From Leuctra nigra (lineage: Eukaryota; Arthropoda; Insecta; Plecoptera; Leuctridae): a stretch of 64,000 nucleotides of DNA. The DNA lies in contig OW203763.1 in assembly GCA_934045905.1 (NCBI GenBank), forward strand, positions 39,011,017 through 39,075,016, written 5' to 3'. Each line of letters begins with the position of its first letter. Positions within the stretch are counted from its first letter, which is position 1. Of this stretch, positions 23,301-35,300 are shown in pieces. The position numbers were made by a program, and so were the translations under genes. The notes beneath the pieces are model-generated. The model was given only the letters and a program-made list of their open reading frames with translations. It was not told where the DNA came from and searched no databases.

Positions 23301-25163
23301 GGGCTAAATGGAGGAGAAATTATCCCTGGGTCTCCTAGCAAGAGAAGAACAACTCTTCGTCGCTCAAAACCATTGTCTTAACTCTTTCTAAAAACACCAA
23401 CACGCAATTATATCATAGCGGTCATATGCTGGGGATAGTTGTCGGCATCGTTTGAACAATGTTCGTGCGTATATCTACAAGGTAAAGAATATTACATTGG
23501 TGACTCGATACAACACTCTTTTATTATTTTTTTTATTATTATCTTTATTTTGAAGACGGTTTTGTAATAGGAACCATCACACTTTTCTCTCCAACCTATC
23601 AACTCATTTCCTTACGAATAAACAGTTTTCAATTAATCTGACATTTTATTTAAAACTAAAAGGTTAATTAATTGTGGAGAGTAGGTTGGGACAGCTCATG
23701 ATGATTGAATCGAACCTGGGCCACCCAAGCTTCATGGATATGTCATTGCTACTCACGAATGCTTGTTCTGCAGTATTTTTAAATAATGTTTACATTATGA
23801 AGCGATTCCATTAAAATAGAGTTAAGATGCTACTGTCATATTTTATCATTACCATCTCTAAAGATCATTTTCTAAAATATTATATTGTATTTAATTTTTG
23901 GAAATATGAGTGCAAGTACTTATTGCTATCATCAAATGTACGACAAGCTGTTATTAATTACAAAGTAATAATCATTTGGTACACATTGTTGACATTGTTG
24001 AAATTGTTCTGAGCAACATAAATGTGTCTACCTCTTCAGACCTGACCTCAGAACATTTGTCTACCTCGTCAGACCTGACCTCATAACATTTAAAATTAAT
24101 CAAACAGAATGTTTGCCTTAGCGCTAGAATCTAATTGAGCTTTATAGTTTTTTATTGTATTATTACTGATAAACATGACGTAGATTTGAGCGTGATTTCA
24201 AGTTAAGGACCGAACTATGACGATTATGATAGTTCGGAAGACACAATGAAGTCTTACCGCTTATAGAAAGTAGAAACACAATTTTTATTACCCTTTGTCG
24301 GGTTAGTTTTCTTATCTTTTGAAGAAAAAAACCGACATAAAAAATGAACTATCGTTAGCTGAAAGCTGAGGCTGTAATGGTTATCTGTGTATATTCCCTC
24401 TTTTATATATTGTCAGAAAGCCGCTTTTCGCTCAATTTCCTAGTGGGTTCTGAACTAGAGCTCTGGTTAGGATGAGATATCTGCAGGTAAAACTAAAGAG
24501 AACGAAGCATATTTAAAAATATCTTTGATTCTTTCCAGTGAAGTGTGATAATGAAATAGATTTTTTGTAAACAAATTGACATGTGATAGGACTAAGTTAA
24601 TATTTTATCAGGTACAAATTTTATAAACCTATACTTATACTTTAACACTTTTTAAACAAATAGAAGATTGTTGCGATTAGAAGATCAGACAGAGGGAAAG
24701 GTACAAGGGGATGGATGATTAAAACTTGCTGGTAGAAGTAAATGAATCCCATATTTACAAAAAAGCAACATTTCAGCAAAATGTGGTAATAATGAACTAA
24801 AAATAATAATTATCCAATTTTAAGTGATCAACCTTTCTCTATTTGATTTTCAGATTCTGATTTATATTTTTGATTGATGAAAATTTTATACATAAAAGAT
24901 ATTAATTTATTGCTTTTTGAATTTTTAGGCTATAATGGGTACGTTCGATTTTAACTGCTGTATATGAACTTGTACCAGAGACTTCGGAAACTGATTTCCT
25001 AATATTTTGTCAGCATAAACATCCGGACCCTTAAGCACGTCAAATAATCTTATCACTTACTCTATTGACTTTATATTTTTTTAAGTATTTTATGTATTTC
25101 TTTGGTAAATTTGCTAATCTATCATAAGTGCCATTAAAAAAATTGTTTCGCACTCATAATTCT
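20381..25163. other. AT-rich stretch with minor repeats, no gene recognised
   Basis: It holds a B-box-like word in minus orientation at about 20762-20785 (GAATCGAACCCAGATCC), perhaps a second SINE type, and another at 23709 (AATCGAACCTGGG). A near-palindrome CGCAATTCCGAATTGCG lies at 22744. A C23 run lies at 23178-23200. A 33-bp tandem duplication (GTCTACCTC-TCAGACCTGACCTC) lies at 24025-24091. Frames up to 65 codons carry no recognisable motif. Confidence 0.5.
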
Positions 25164-25649
25164 GTATCATGCAGTGGCGTGCCGACCTATGTAAATTTGG
25201 CGCCAATGCGCCGGAATTTTTGGGGGTGGGTGGGTGGGTGGGTACCTGACCGGGGTGGTGGTGCTGAAGGTAGTTTGGAGGATCGCAAAGGAACCAACAT
25301 GAAATGCGTTCAATTAATGTTAATGAAGATGTTTGGATCAGAAAGAATACGGCCTAGAAGCACTTATTACAAAGGTTTATATCCCCTAAACACTGGAGTG
25401 TCCAGCAATCTAGGAATGTTCAGGTGATGGATGATGCAGCTCCCTGCTCCAACTGTTGAGGTTTAGTCATGTGAAAGTAAATAGATACAGTTATTGTAAT
25501 ACGTTTAACAAGTTGTCACCTAAATTGATGACCAAAATGCTATTTGCTGGGCGAAATTAAAAAATGCATGTGCTTATTTATCTATATTGCAAATTTCTCA
25601 CACGTCCGTCCATTCATACATCAAAATCAAATTATACTTTTAAAAAATA

Positions 25650-26895
25650 TCGCTGAGCGGCATTATTATGGTAGACATTTTCTCACAAAAAATAATTTTT
25701 GACTACGTTTTTTCATTTCTTTCAATATATTTAAAGATAATGAACATTGATTTTTATTTAATATGCACCAAAATAATTTGTAACCTCTTCAAAGGGGTCT
25801 GGAATTAAAAAATTTCGCTGCGCGGCATTATTTTCATGGCATTTGCCAAATAAAATTATTTTTTTCTGGTCTGTTTCGCGTTATTTTATACACACTAAAA
25901 TTATTTTTAACCTCTCTTAAAGGTCTAAAATTCAAAAAATTTCGCTGCGCGGCATTATTGTCATGACATTTTTGTATATAAAATTAATGCTTTATGGCAT
26001 GTTTCCCGTTATTTTAAGCACACCAAAATAATGTTAATATCTCTTAAGAGGGTTAAAATTTAAAACTTTTCCTTGCGCGGCATTATTTTCATGTCCTTTT
26101 CCAAATAAAAATAATTTTTCTGGTCTGTTTCTTGTTATTTTATGCACACTAAAATTATTTTTAACCTCTCTTAGGGCCGGTCTTTCAATACTTTGCTAAA
26201 GACTCAATTAGCTGTTACCAGTTAGTTAGTACAAAACTCTGTCATTCAATTGGTTGTTGCCATGACAATACAGTCCTAATCAACCACTTAAATGTTAGCA
26301 GCGCGGCATTATTTTCATGACATTTTTCAACTGAAATTATTTTTTCTTGTCCTTTTCCCGTTATTTTATACATATAAAAATAATTTTTAATCTCTCCTAA
26401 GACGGCTAAAATTCAAAAATTTCGATGCGCGGCATTATTTTCATGTCTTTTTCCAAATAAAATAAATTTTTTTGGTCTGTTTCTCGTTATTTTTAACACT
26501 TCTAACTCTCTTAAAGGTCTACATTCAAAAATTTCTCTGCGCGGCATTGTTTTCATGACATTTTCTAACTGAAATAAATGTTTTCTTGTCTTTTTCCCGT
26601 TATTTTATACATATTGAAATAATTTTTAACCTCTCCTAAGAGGGCCAAAATTCAAAAATTTCGCTGCGCGGCATTATTTTCGTGACTTTTTCTAAATAAA
26701 ATTAATTTGTCTGGTCTGTTTCCTACTAACGAGTATTTTATAAACACTACAATTAGGTACCTCTCTTAAAGGTCTAAAATTCAAAAATTTCGCTGCGCGG
26801 CTGACTTTTTTCAACTAAAATTAATTTTGGCATGTCTGTTGCCCTTTATTTTGTACACAACCTCTGGCCTGAAATTCAAAAATTTCGCTGCGCAC
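25650..26895 (+). repeat. 127-bp satellite inside the hAT element
   Basis: A unit with the core TTTCGCTGCGCGGCATTATT, then TTTCATGACATTTTT, TGGTCTGTTTC, CGTTATTTTATACACAC and TTTAACCTCTCTTAA recurs about ten times. GCGGCATT cores start at 25657, 25822, 25949, 26077, 26303, 26429, 26541, 26668 and 26797, with a truncated last unit at 26890. Most spacings are 126-129 bp. The 226-bp spacing between 26077 and 26303 is due to an insertion at about 26173. Confidence 0.9.
26173..26300 (+). mobile_element. Partial MITE inside the satellite (AGGGCCGGT end)
   Basis: The repeat unit is interrupted after CCTCTCTT by AGGGCCGGTCTTTCAATACT and about 110 bp of foreign sequence, returning at GCAGCGCGGCATT. 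The start resembles two other fragments at 54521 (GGCCCGGTTGCACC) and 56508 (AGGGCCGGTATTATAG). No matching right terminus is present, so it is a truncated insertion or one followed by deletion. Confidence 0.5.
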
Positions 26896-27033
26896 TTACT
26901 TCCCGGGGCAATACTCATTTTCTAGCACAATCGCTTGACAGGTTCAAGCCTAACGCCTGGAAGGGGTGGGTGGGTCCCTGTGAACCGAAATGCGCCAAAT
27001 GTTTTGGAGGTTCGGCACGCCACTGGTATCATG

Positions 27034-27784
27034 TGTGTTTTAATGTAACATTGTAATAACGCACTTACAGTAGAGTGTAATTACGGTTAGTTTTTATATA
27101 AAGAGTTGGATGGTTTAAATTTGAATGTTCTTCAAAGAACTCAACGAGCCAATAATAACCTGAAAGAAGCACAGAAGAAAATGTATAAAATGTTCGAAAG
27201 GTTCATCTGACCTCTTAATTTTCTACATCTATTAACGTTTAAATTTTAAAGTGAATTAGAATCCTTCAAACTGGTGAACCTAAACAATGTATGAAACCAT
27301 ACATTTTCGGTCATTTGTTGATCATAATTAAATGCCGTAATTTTTTTCAGATAATTTCGTAAAGTCAAATAATTTGTATTGTATTTACAGCACGGCATTA
27401 TTTCTTATCAATCTTCATTCTTCTTACTTCTCCATAAATGAGACTTATTTTTTACAACGCAATCTGAGATATTTTACTAGTAATATAATTATTTTGAAAT
27501 AGTGCTTGCATTAGTTTTTGGCATGCAAAAAAGGACAAATTTTAAACCAACGTTTGCTCAAAACCGTATTTTCATATTATAAATCACTTTATTAAAATCT
27601 TGGAATATAACCGTAAAATCACTGAGTTATTATTTAAGACATCGACATTTAAATATCATTTAAAATTACGGATACATCTAAAAAAACGCACACACCAGCA
27701 CAAGCTCGACACAAAAAGGAAACATTTCACGTAAAGAGTCCAAAAATATCTAAACGAATTTCAGAAAAAACTGGATCACTCACG
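27034..27784. other. AT-rich spacer between two repeat arrays
   Basis: I identify nothing here. Confidence 0.55.
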
Positions 27785-28262
27785 CATATGTCCACGCACA
27801 CTCACTCATATCGACGCACACTCACGCATATCTCCACGCATATCCCAACACACACTCAGGCATATATCTACACACACACTCATGCATATCCCCACACACA
27901 CTTAGGCATATATCTCCACGCACACTCACGAATATCTCCATGCACACTCACGCATATATCTGCACGCACACTCACGCATATCGACGCACAATCACGCATA
28001 TCTCCACGCATATCCCAACACACACTCAGGCATATATCTACACACACACTCATGCATATCCCCACACACACTCAGGCATATATCTCCACGCACACTCACA
28101 AATATCTCCATGCACACTCACGCATATATCTCCACGCACACTCACGAATATATATGCACGCACACTCACGCATATCTGCACGCACACTCACGCATATCGC
28201 CGCACACTCACGCATATATCTGCACGCACACTCACGCACATGTCCACGCAAACTCCCGCATA
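27785..28262 (+). repeat. Minisatellite CACGCACACTCACGCATATC, 22-24 bp unit
   Basis: About 20 units with variants in the CACGCACACTCA part and the CATATCTC part. A higher-order repeat of 170 bp is visible: the word TCCCAACACACACTCAGGCA occurs at 27843 and again at 28013, and the following 110 bp agree almost fully. The 199-codon His/Thr-rich frame (27788-28387) and its shadows come from the array and are not a gene. Confidence 0.9.
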
Positions 28263-28462
28263 TCTACAAGTCCCCCCCTCCACCCCTTCTCCTACCAAGA
28301 GCAGTTAAACACAATGAAATTCATCTCTTGGCCATTTGCAAACAGATCGATACAATTACTCAAGGACCGATGAACTGTTTGCTCTAGACGATCAATACCC
28401 AAATTAGAAGCCAACACACGATACTCGAGACAAAACAACAAATATGGCTGCTGCTGAGTACT
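28263..28462. other. 200-bp spacer between the two minisatellites
   Basis: Unique-looking sequence, slightly richer in GC, separates the CACGCACACTCA array from the heptamer array. I recognise no gene in it. Confidence 0.6.
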
Positions 28463-29014
28463 AGCATGTAGCATGTAGCATGTAGCATGTAGTATGTAGC
28501 ATGAAGCATGTGGCATGTAGCATGTAGCATGTAGCACGTAGCACGTAGCACGCAGCACGTAGAATGTAGTATGTAGCATGTAGCATGTGGCATGTAGCAT
28601 GTAGCATGTAGAATGTAGCATGTAGCATGTAGCATGTAGCATGTAGCATGTAGCATGTAGCATGTAGCATGTAGCATGTAGCATGTAGCACGTAGTACAT
28701 GCTACATGCCACATGCTACATGCTACATACTACATGCTACGTGCTACGTGCTACGTGCTACATGCTACATGCTACATGTACATGCTACGTGCTACATGCT
28801 ACGAGCTACGTGCTATGTGCTACATGCTACATGTACATGCTAAGTGCTACGTGCTACGTGCTACGTGCTACATGTACATGCTACGTGCTACATGCTACGT
28901 GTTACGTGCTACATGCTAAGTTTCCCATGCTACATGCTACATGCTACATGCTACATTCTACATGCTACATGCTACATGCCACATGCTACATGCTACATAC
29001 TACATGCTACATGC

Positions 29015-29207
29015 TACATGCCACATGCTTCATGCTACATACTACATGCTACGTGCTACGTGCTACGTGCTACGTGCTACATGCTACGTGCTACAAGCTA
29101 CATGCTACATGCTACATGCTGCATGTAGCATGTAGCACGTAGCATGTAGCACGTAGCACGTAGCACGTAGCATGTAGTATGTAGCATGTAGCATGTGGCA
29201 TGTATTA
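29015..29207. repeat. Palindromic junction in the heptamer array
   Basis: At 29120/29121 the unit orientation flips. The variant units on the two sides mirror each other: reading outwards, both arms give three or four AGCACGT, then a CATGTAGTATGTAGCATG phrase and a GGCATGT variant. The mirrored order of rare variants shows a real inverted duplication of about 90-105 bp and not just a change of orientation. Confidence 0.75.
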
Positions 29208-30230
29208 TGAAGCACGTAGCACGTAGCACGTAGCACGTAACACGTAGCATGTAGCACGTAGCACATACACGTAACACGTAGCATGTAGCACGTAGCACGT
29301 AGCATGTAGCACGTGGGATGTAGCGTGTAGCATGTACATGTAGCATGTAGCATGTACATGTAGCACGTAGCACGTAGCACGTGGCACGTAGCACGTAGCA
29401 TGTAGTATGTAGCATGTAGCATGTAGCACGTAGCATGTAGCACGTAACACGTCGCATGTAGCACGTAGCATGTAGCACGTAGCACGTAGCATGATCATGT
29501 AGCATGTACATGTAATACGTAGCACGTAGCATGTAGCATGTAGCATGTAGCACGTAGCACATAGCACGTAACACGTCGCATGTAGCACGTAGCATGTAGC
29601 ACGTAGCATGTACATGTAGCACGTAGTACGTAGCATGTAGCACGTAGCATGTAGCACGTAGCATGTACATGTAGCACGCAGCACGTAGCACGTAGCATGA
29701 AGCATGTAGAATGTAACATGTAGAATGTAGCATGTAGAATGTAGCATGTAGCATGTAGCATGTGGCATGTATTATGAAGCACGTAGCACGTAGCACGTAG
29801 CACGTAACACGTAGCATGTAGCACGTAGCACATACACGTAACACGTAGCATGTAGCACGTAGCACGTAGCATGTAGCACGTGGGATGTAGCGTGTAGCAT
29901 GTACATGTAGCATGTAGCATGTACATGTAGCACGTAGCACGTAGCACGTGGCACGTAGCACGTAGCATGTAGTATGTAGCATGTAGCATGTAGCACGTAG
30001 CATGTAGCACGTAACACGTCGCATGTAGCACGTAGCATGTAGCACGTAGCACGTAGCATGATCATGTAGCATGTACATGTAATACGTAGCACGTAGCATG
30101 TAGCATGTAGCATGTAGCACGTAGCACATAGCACGTAACACGTCGCATGTAGCACGTAGCATGTAGCACGTAGCATGTACATGTAGCACGCAGCTCGTAG
30201 CACGTAGCATGAAGCATGTAGAATGTAACA
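29195..30230. repeat. 566-bp higher-order duplication in the heptamer array
   Basis: The phrase TGTGGCATGTATTATGAAGC occurs at 29195 and 29761. The rare word GCACATACAC occurs at 29261 and 29827, and GTGGGATGTAGCGTG and CATGATCATGT follow in the same order in both. Offsets are 566 bp. The second copy differs by a few variants near its end. Confidence 0.85.
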
Positions 30231-30774
30231 TGTAGAATGTAGCATGTAGCATGTAGCATGTAGCATGTAGAATGTAGCATGTAGAATGTAGCATGTAGCA
30301 TGTAGCATCAGCATGTAGATTGTATCATGTAGCAAGTAGCATGTAGCACGTAGCACGTAGCATGTAGCACGTAGCACGTAGCACGTAGCACGTAGCATGT
30401 AGTATGTAGCATGAAGCATGTGGCATGTATTATGTAGCACGTAGCACGTAGCACGTAGCACGTAACACGTAGCACGTAGCACGTAACACGTAGCATGTAG
30501 CACGTAGCACAAAGCACGTTTCACGAAACATGTAGCACGTAGCACGTAGCACGTAGCACGTAGCACGTAGCACGTAGCACGTAGCATGTAGTATGTAGCA
30601 TGAACCATGTAGCATGTGGCATGTAGCATGTAGCACGTAGCATGTAGCACGTAGCACGTAGCATGTACATGTAGCATGTAGCATGAAGCATGTAGCACGT
30701 AGCACGTAGCACGTAACACGTCGCATGTAGCACGTAGCATGTAGCACGTAGCATGTACATGTAGCACGTAGCAC

Positions 30775-31625
30775 GTAGCATGTTCATGTAGCATGTACAT
30801 GTAATACGTAGCACGTAGCATGTAGCATGTAGCATGTAGCACGTAGCACGTAGCACGTAACACGTCGCATGTAGCACGTAGCATGTAGCACGTCGCACGT
30901 AGCACGTAGCACGTAGCATGTACATGTAGCACGTCGCACGTCGCACGTAGCACGTAGCATGTAGCACGTAGCATGTAGCACGTAGCATGTACATGTAGCA
31001 CGTAGCACGTAGCATGTTTATGTAGCATGTACATGTAATACGTAGCACGTAGCATGTAGCATGTAGCATGTAGCACGTAGCATGTAGTACGTAGCATGTA
31101 CATGTAGCACGTAGTACGTAGCATGTAGCACGTAGCATGTAGCACGTAGCATGTACATGTAGCACGTAGCACGTAGCATGTTTATGTAGCATGTACATGT
31201 AATACGTAGCACGTAGCATGTAGCATGTAGCATGTAGCACGTAGCATGTAGTACGTAGCACGTAGCATGTAGCACGTAGCATGTACATGTAGCACGTAGT
31301 ACGTAGCATGTAGCACGTAGCATGTAGCACGTAGCATGTACATGTAGCACGTAGCACGTAGCATGTTTATGTAGCATGTACATGTAATACGTAGCACGTA
31401 GCATGTAGCATGTAGCATGTAGCACGTAGCATGTAGCACGTAGCATGTACATGTAGCACGTAGCACGTAGCATGTTTATGTAGCATGTACATGTAAAACG
31501 TAGCACGTAGCATGTAGCATGTAGCATGTAGCACGTAGCATGTAGTACGTAGCACGTAGCATGTAGCACGTAGCATGTACATGTAGCACGTAGTACGTAG
31601 CATGTAGCACGTAGCATGTACATGT
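30775..31625. repeat. Shorter higher-order units with CATGTTTATG marker
   Basis: The marker AGCATGTTTATGTAGC followed by CATGTACATGTAATACGTAG recurs at about 31011, 31175, 31360 and 31469, with one more at 31982 and a variant (CATGTTCATG) at 30778. Spacings of 164, 185 and 109 bp show unequal exchange among blocks of about 15-26 heptamers. Confidence 0.75.
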
Positions 31626-32376
31626 AGCACGTCGCACGTAGCACGTAGCATGTAGCATGTAGAATGTAGCATGTAGAATGTAGCATGTTGCATGTGGCAT
31701 GTAGCATGTAGCACGTAGCATGTAGCACGTAACACGTAGCATGTAGCACGTAGCACATAGCACGTAACACGTAGCATGTAGCACGTAGCACGTAGCACGT
31801 AGCACGTAGCACGTAGCACGTAGCACGTAGCACGTAGCACGTAGCATGTAGTATGTAGCATGTAGCATGTTGCATGTGGCATGTAGCATGTAGCACGTAG
31901 CATGTAGCACGTAGCACGTAGCATGTACATGTAGCATGTAGCATGAAGCATGTAGCACGTTACACTTAGCATGTTGCACGTAGCATGTTTATGTAGCATG
32001 TACATGTAATACCTAGCACGTAGCATGTAGCATGTAGCATGTAGCACGTAGCACGTAGCACGTAATACGTCGCATGTAGCACGTAGCATGTAGTATGTAG
32101 CACGTAGCACGTTGCATGTAGTATGTAGCACGTAGCATGTACATGTAGCACGTAGCACGTAGCATGTACATGTAGCACGTAGCATGTAGCACGTTGCATG
32201 TAGCACGTAGCACGTAGCACGTAGCACGTAGCACGTTGCATGTAGTATGTAGCACGTAGCATGTACATGTAGCACGTAGCACGTAGTATGTAGCATGTAG
32301 CACGTTGCATGTAGCACGTAGCATGTAGCACGTTGCATGTAGCACGTAGCACGTAGCACGTAGCACGTAGTATGAA

Positions 32377-35300
32377 GTTACTGATGATTCGTTACATCTC
32401 ATTTCAGGCGCGTAGCAACTTCTTTCATCATGGGGGGTGGGGGACTTTTTATTTAACGTAAAGAGTTCTTTTGAATCTGAACAATTTTAAAGTGATTCCG
32501 GGGGTCTAAAATTAATCAAACAACCCTCCAGTTGTTGCCCCACATTTTTTTTTAAATTTTAACAATATAAAAATTAATTTTGGAACGCTAAACTGATTTT
32601 TTAAATGGATGGGGGGGGGGGGGTCAGACTCTTGAGTTGGGGGATATACCCCCATCCCCCCTTCCTAACAAGCTGGAGGAAGGGCATGTATCAATTACCA
32701 TTACACGAATTGAAAATAAGGCATTATTACGTGCATTATACTAGCAAAATTTTCTGCTAGAGGTACCCGTCATGTAAACCGTGACCAATGCGCACCAGTG
32801 GGGAATGCGTTAATAAGAACTGATGGAAATAATTGCTGGCAGAGTTGGTGTTATCACCTGTCGTCGTTAGCCCAGCAGCTCAATGCCAAACAGAATGCGA
32901 AAATGAGAAACGAAGGAAATCAATAGATTATACTTATTAATGTTAAGTTTTTCAAATGAGTTTTCAGATTCTCATCAGAGTTTTCGTAAAGAGTTGCAGG
33001 GTGTGCGCTGTTAATATGCACGTGACGTTGTTACCATGGCCCCATGCGCACCAGTTTATGTAAATAAGAAAGAAGGAAAAATATTAAATCATAGAAAACT
33101 CGAAAATAACGTTTGCAAATTGTGCGTCAAATTAACTCGTAAGCTGTTGATATTATCTTAATGGTTTTATTTAGAAAATTAAAGAAGGGCTATGCCAGAG
33201 TATAATATTATGAAAGAAATTTGTTGAGTTTTAAAAGTAATTTAATGTAGATAATTTAATGGAGCAGAGCAGTTTTTAAAGCTGATTAATTGCTCCTACC
33301 GGTATTAAAAAATTTTAAATGGGTGCTTCATTTAAACAAAAATCAGTAATTTTAAAATAGAATTACTATTTAAAAAAAATAAAAGTACCTATTTAACTAT
33401 AATCTGAATAAATTAAATTGAATTTTCATAGGTGTATTTTCATAGGTGTATTTATTATTAATATTATTATTATTGAATAATAATCTGATTAAATCGAATT
33501 GAATTTCCATACGTATATCTTCAAATATTTAAGATTTGTATTTATTATTAGGCAATTATTATTGAATACAGATCTGCTAAAAATTAATTGAATTTTATCA
33601 GTCTGTTTGTCTAGTATTCAAATAAGATTTCTATTTGAAATTATTTAAGTTTTAAATTTAAGTTTTAAGTTTTAAATGTATTTAAATTTTATTTAAGTTT
33701 TATTTAAGTTTTATTTAACTTTATTTAAGTTTTAAATTCTAAACTTAAAATTTAATATTTACTTACGTAAAAAAGATAATTATTTTCTCAGTGTGTGCAA
33801 CTAAAAAATGACAAGATAGACTTCCGTTCCGGCCTTCTCTGAGGTACAGAAATTGACCAGGGGTTCTGTTGTGGTAATTGTACATTGGTTCTTACTAATT
33901 AGTATCAACTCTTACAATGCCTTATTAAATATGTACTTTATAAAATGTGGGAGTTTAAACCGAGAAATGGCAAAGTACATGTAGTCATATTTCAAATTCA
34001 CATTTCACTTTAAACCCCCGCTATTTTCAAGCAGCCACAAGCCATTGACTAATACCTAGACAACTCTTGGTTTTTCAATAAAACTCCTCAAGACAATACT
34101 AATCACATAAATTTTAATTATTCTCTTCCTTTGACTTGAATCTTGCAGCCTTGAGGAATGTACCTTGCGAAATGCGCCCACTCAATATGTCTTGGATGAA
34201 GAAGGTATAGGAGGTGTGGGTGGTAGCTATAGAGAACGAGGGAGTGAGAGAAAATAACGAAAAGAAAGGTAGAGAAGATTAACCTATGACCAAACGTTCA
34301 TTTATGCAAAATCAAACGAGAGTCTGATCATCCTTTCATGTTAGAATAGAGGACATCACACCTGGACGGTATCACATAATCATCCATGGTTGGGTCCATC
34401 GGCCCACTAGTTACCTCTATAATAACATGGTAGATATTTCTTTAGGAGCGGCACAAATGATTGATTCATTATTTTTTATAATTTATATATATTAATTTTT
34501 TGTTTATTGTAAGATATTGGACTGCTTTATAAAAGGGGAAATAAACTTGCGTGAACATTTTAATTAGGAATATATTTTATGATTAGAAGATTTTGATGTA
34601 TTTTCTAATTGTACTTAACTATGAACTGAAATACTGTCGAGTTTGTATTGGATGAGAGGTATACATAAATCGACGTTTTCACACACGAGATTCGAACCCA
34701 CGCGTTTTTGACCGAGACTTCTAGCAATTAAGATATGAATTGTTGGGTAAAATGAATTAAATAAACAATTATTTTGACCAGTTGAATGAAATGAAGTCTT
34801 AGAAATTAATGTATTAAAGCATTGATGTATGAGCCGGGAATAACAATATGGTAATTTGTCTATGTTGTTGGTGGAGTTTAATATAAAGATGCATTCAATA
34901 TTGACAGCTGAAAATAATAAACCAAAATCAATAATCTATTAGGTAGTTGAATATGTTTCATCGTGATCGTTGCAAGTTTTGGAAACAATGGGGCACGACT
35001 TTTCAATAAGGAAATGTTACTTTTTTCGAATCAGGTCAAAATTTGAAACTAATTTTATGCTAAGTTATAATCATGCTTAGAAGGATGATAGTTTCTATAT
35101 TCTAATAGAAATTCTTATGAACGCTAAAAAATAAATACATTATAGTTGTATGTAAAAAAATGTCCATTATCTTGTATAAGTACGATCAAAATCATGAATT
35201 TATTGTATTTTGAAAAATCCATCTTGACAATATTGTATTGCAAGAAGGACGTCGGTTTAAATACAGCTGCAGGCGATTCTGATCCATATTCTAAAAGTTG

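Larger units (their letters stand above)
25164..27033. mobile_element. hAT-type non-autonomous element with internal satellite
   Basis: The element is 25172-27025 (1854 bp). Its ends are inverted: left CAGTGGCGTGCCGACC, right GGTTCGGCACGCCACTG. A further imperfect inverted match follows inside (ATTTGGCGCCAATGCG against CGAAATGCGCCAAAT). The flanks are an exact 8-bp duplication, GTATCATG, at 25164-25171 and 27026-27033. An 8-bp duplication with CAGTGGCG-type ends is the hallmark of the hAT superfamily. G-rich words (GGGTGGGTGGG) lie about 50 bp inside the left end and again near the right end. The interior is a tandem array instead of a transposase gene. The frames at 25128 and 26832 are by-products. 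Confidence 0.9.
28463..32376. repeat. 3.9 kb heptamer satellite (AGCAYGT)n with strand switches
   Basis: The unit is AGCATGT or AGCACGT, with rarer forms AGAATGT, GGCATGT, AGTATGT, AACACGT, AGCACAT and inserted hexamers ACATGT. Orientation is AGCAYGT on + for 28463-28694, inverted (ACRTGCT) for about 28695-29120, then AGCAYGT again to 32376. A heptamer has no stop in any frame of the CATGCTA strand. This produces spurious frames of up to 466 codons with the period MLHATCY. The opposite strand has TAG every 21 nt in every frame. Higher-order structure is described separately. Confidence 0.95.

Noticed and set aside
27788..28387. 199-codon His/Thr-rich frame
   Set aside because: It is a translation of the CACGCACACTCA minisatellite, with overlapping frames in other phases.
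28463..32376. Heptamer array as a CRISPR array
   Set aside because: Units are contiguous 7-mers without spacers, and the genome is eukaryotic in character.
28463..32376. Heptamer array as telomere repeat
   Set aside because: The usual insect telomere unit is TTAGG, which this does not resemble. The array is internal and changes strand.
28292..32402. Many long reading frames (up to 466 codons) on both strands rich in MLHATCY/MLRATCY
   Set aside because: They follow from a heptamer repeat that lacks stops on one strand in every frame. The strand switches with the array orientation, and there is no unique N or C terminus.
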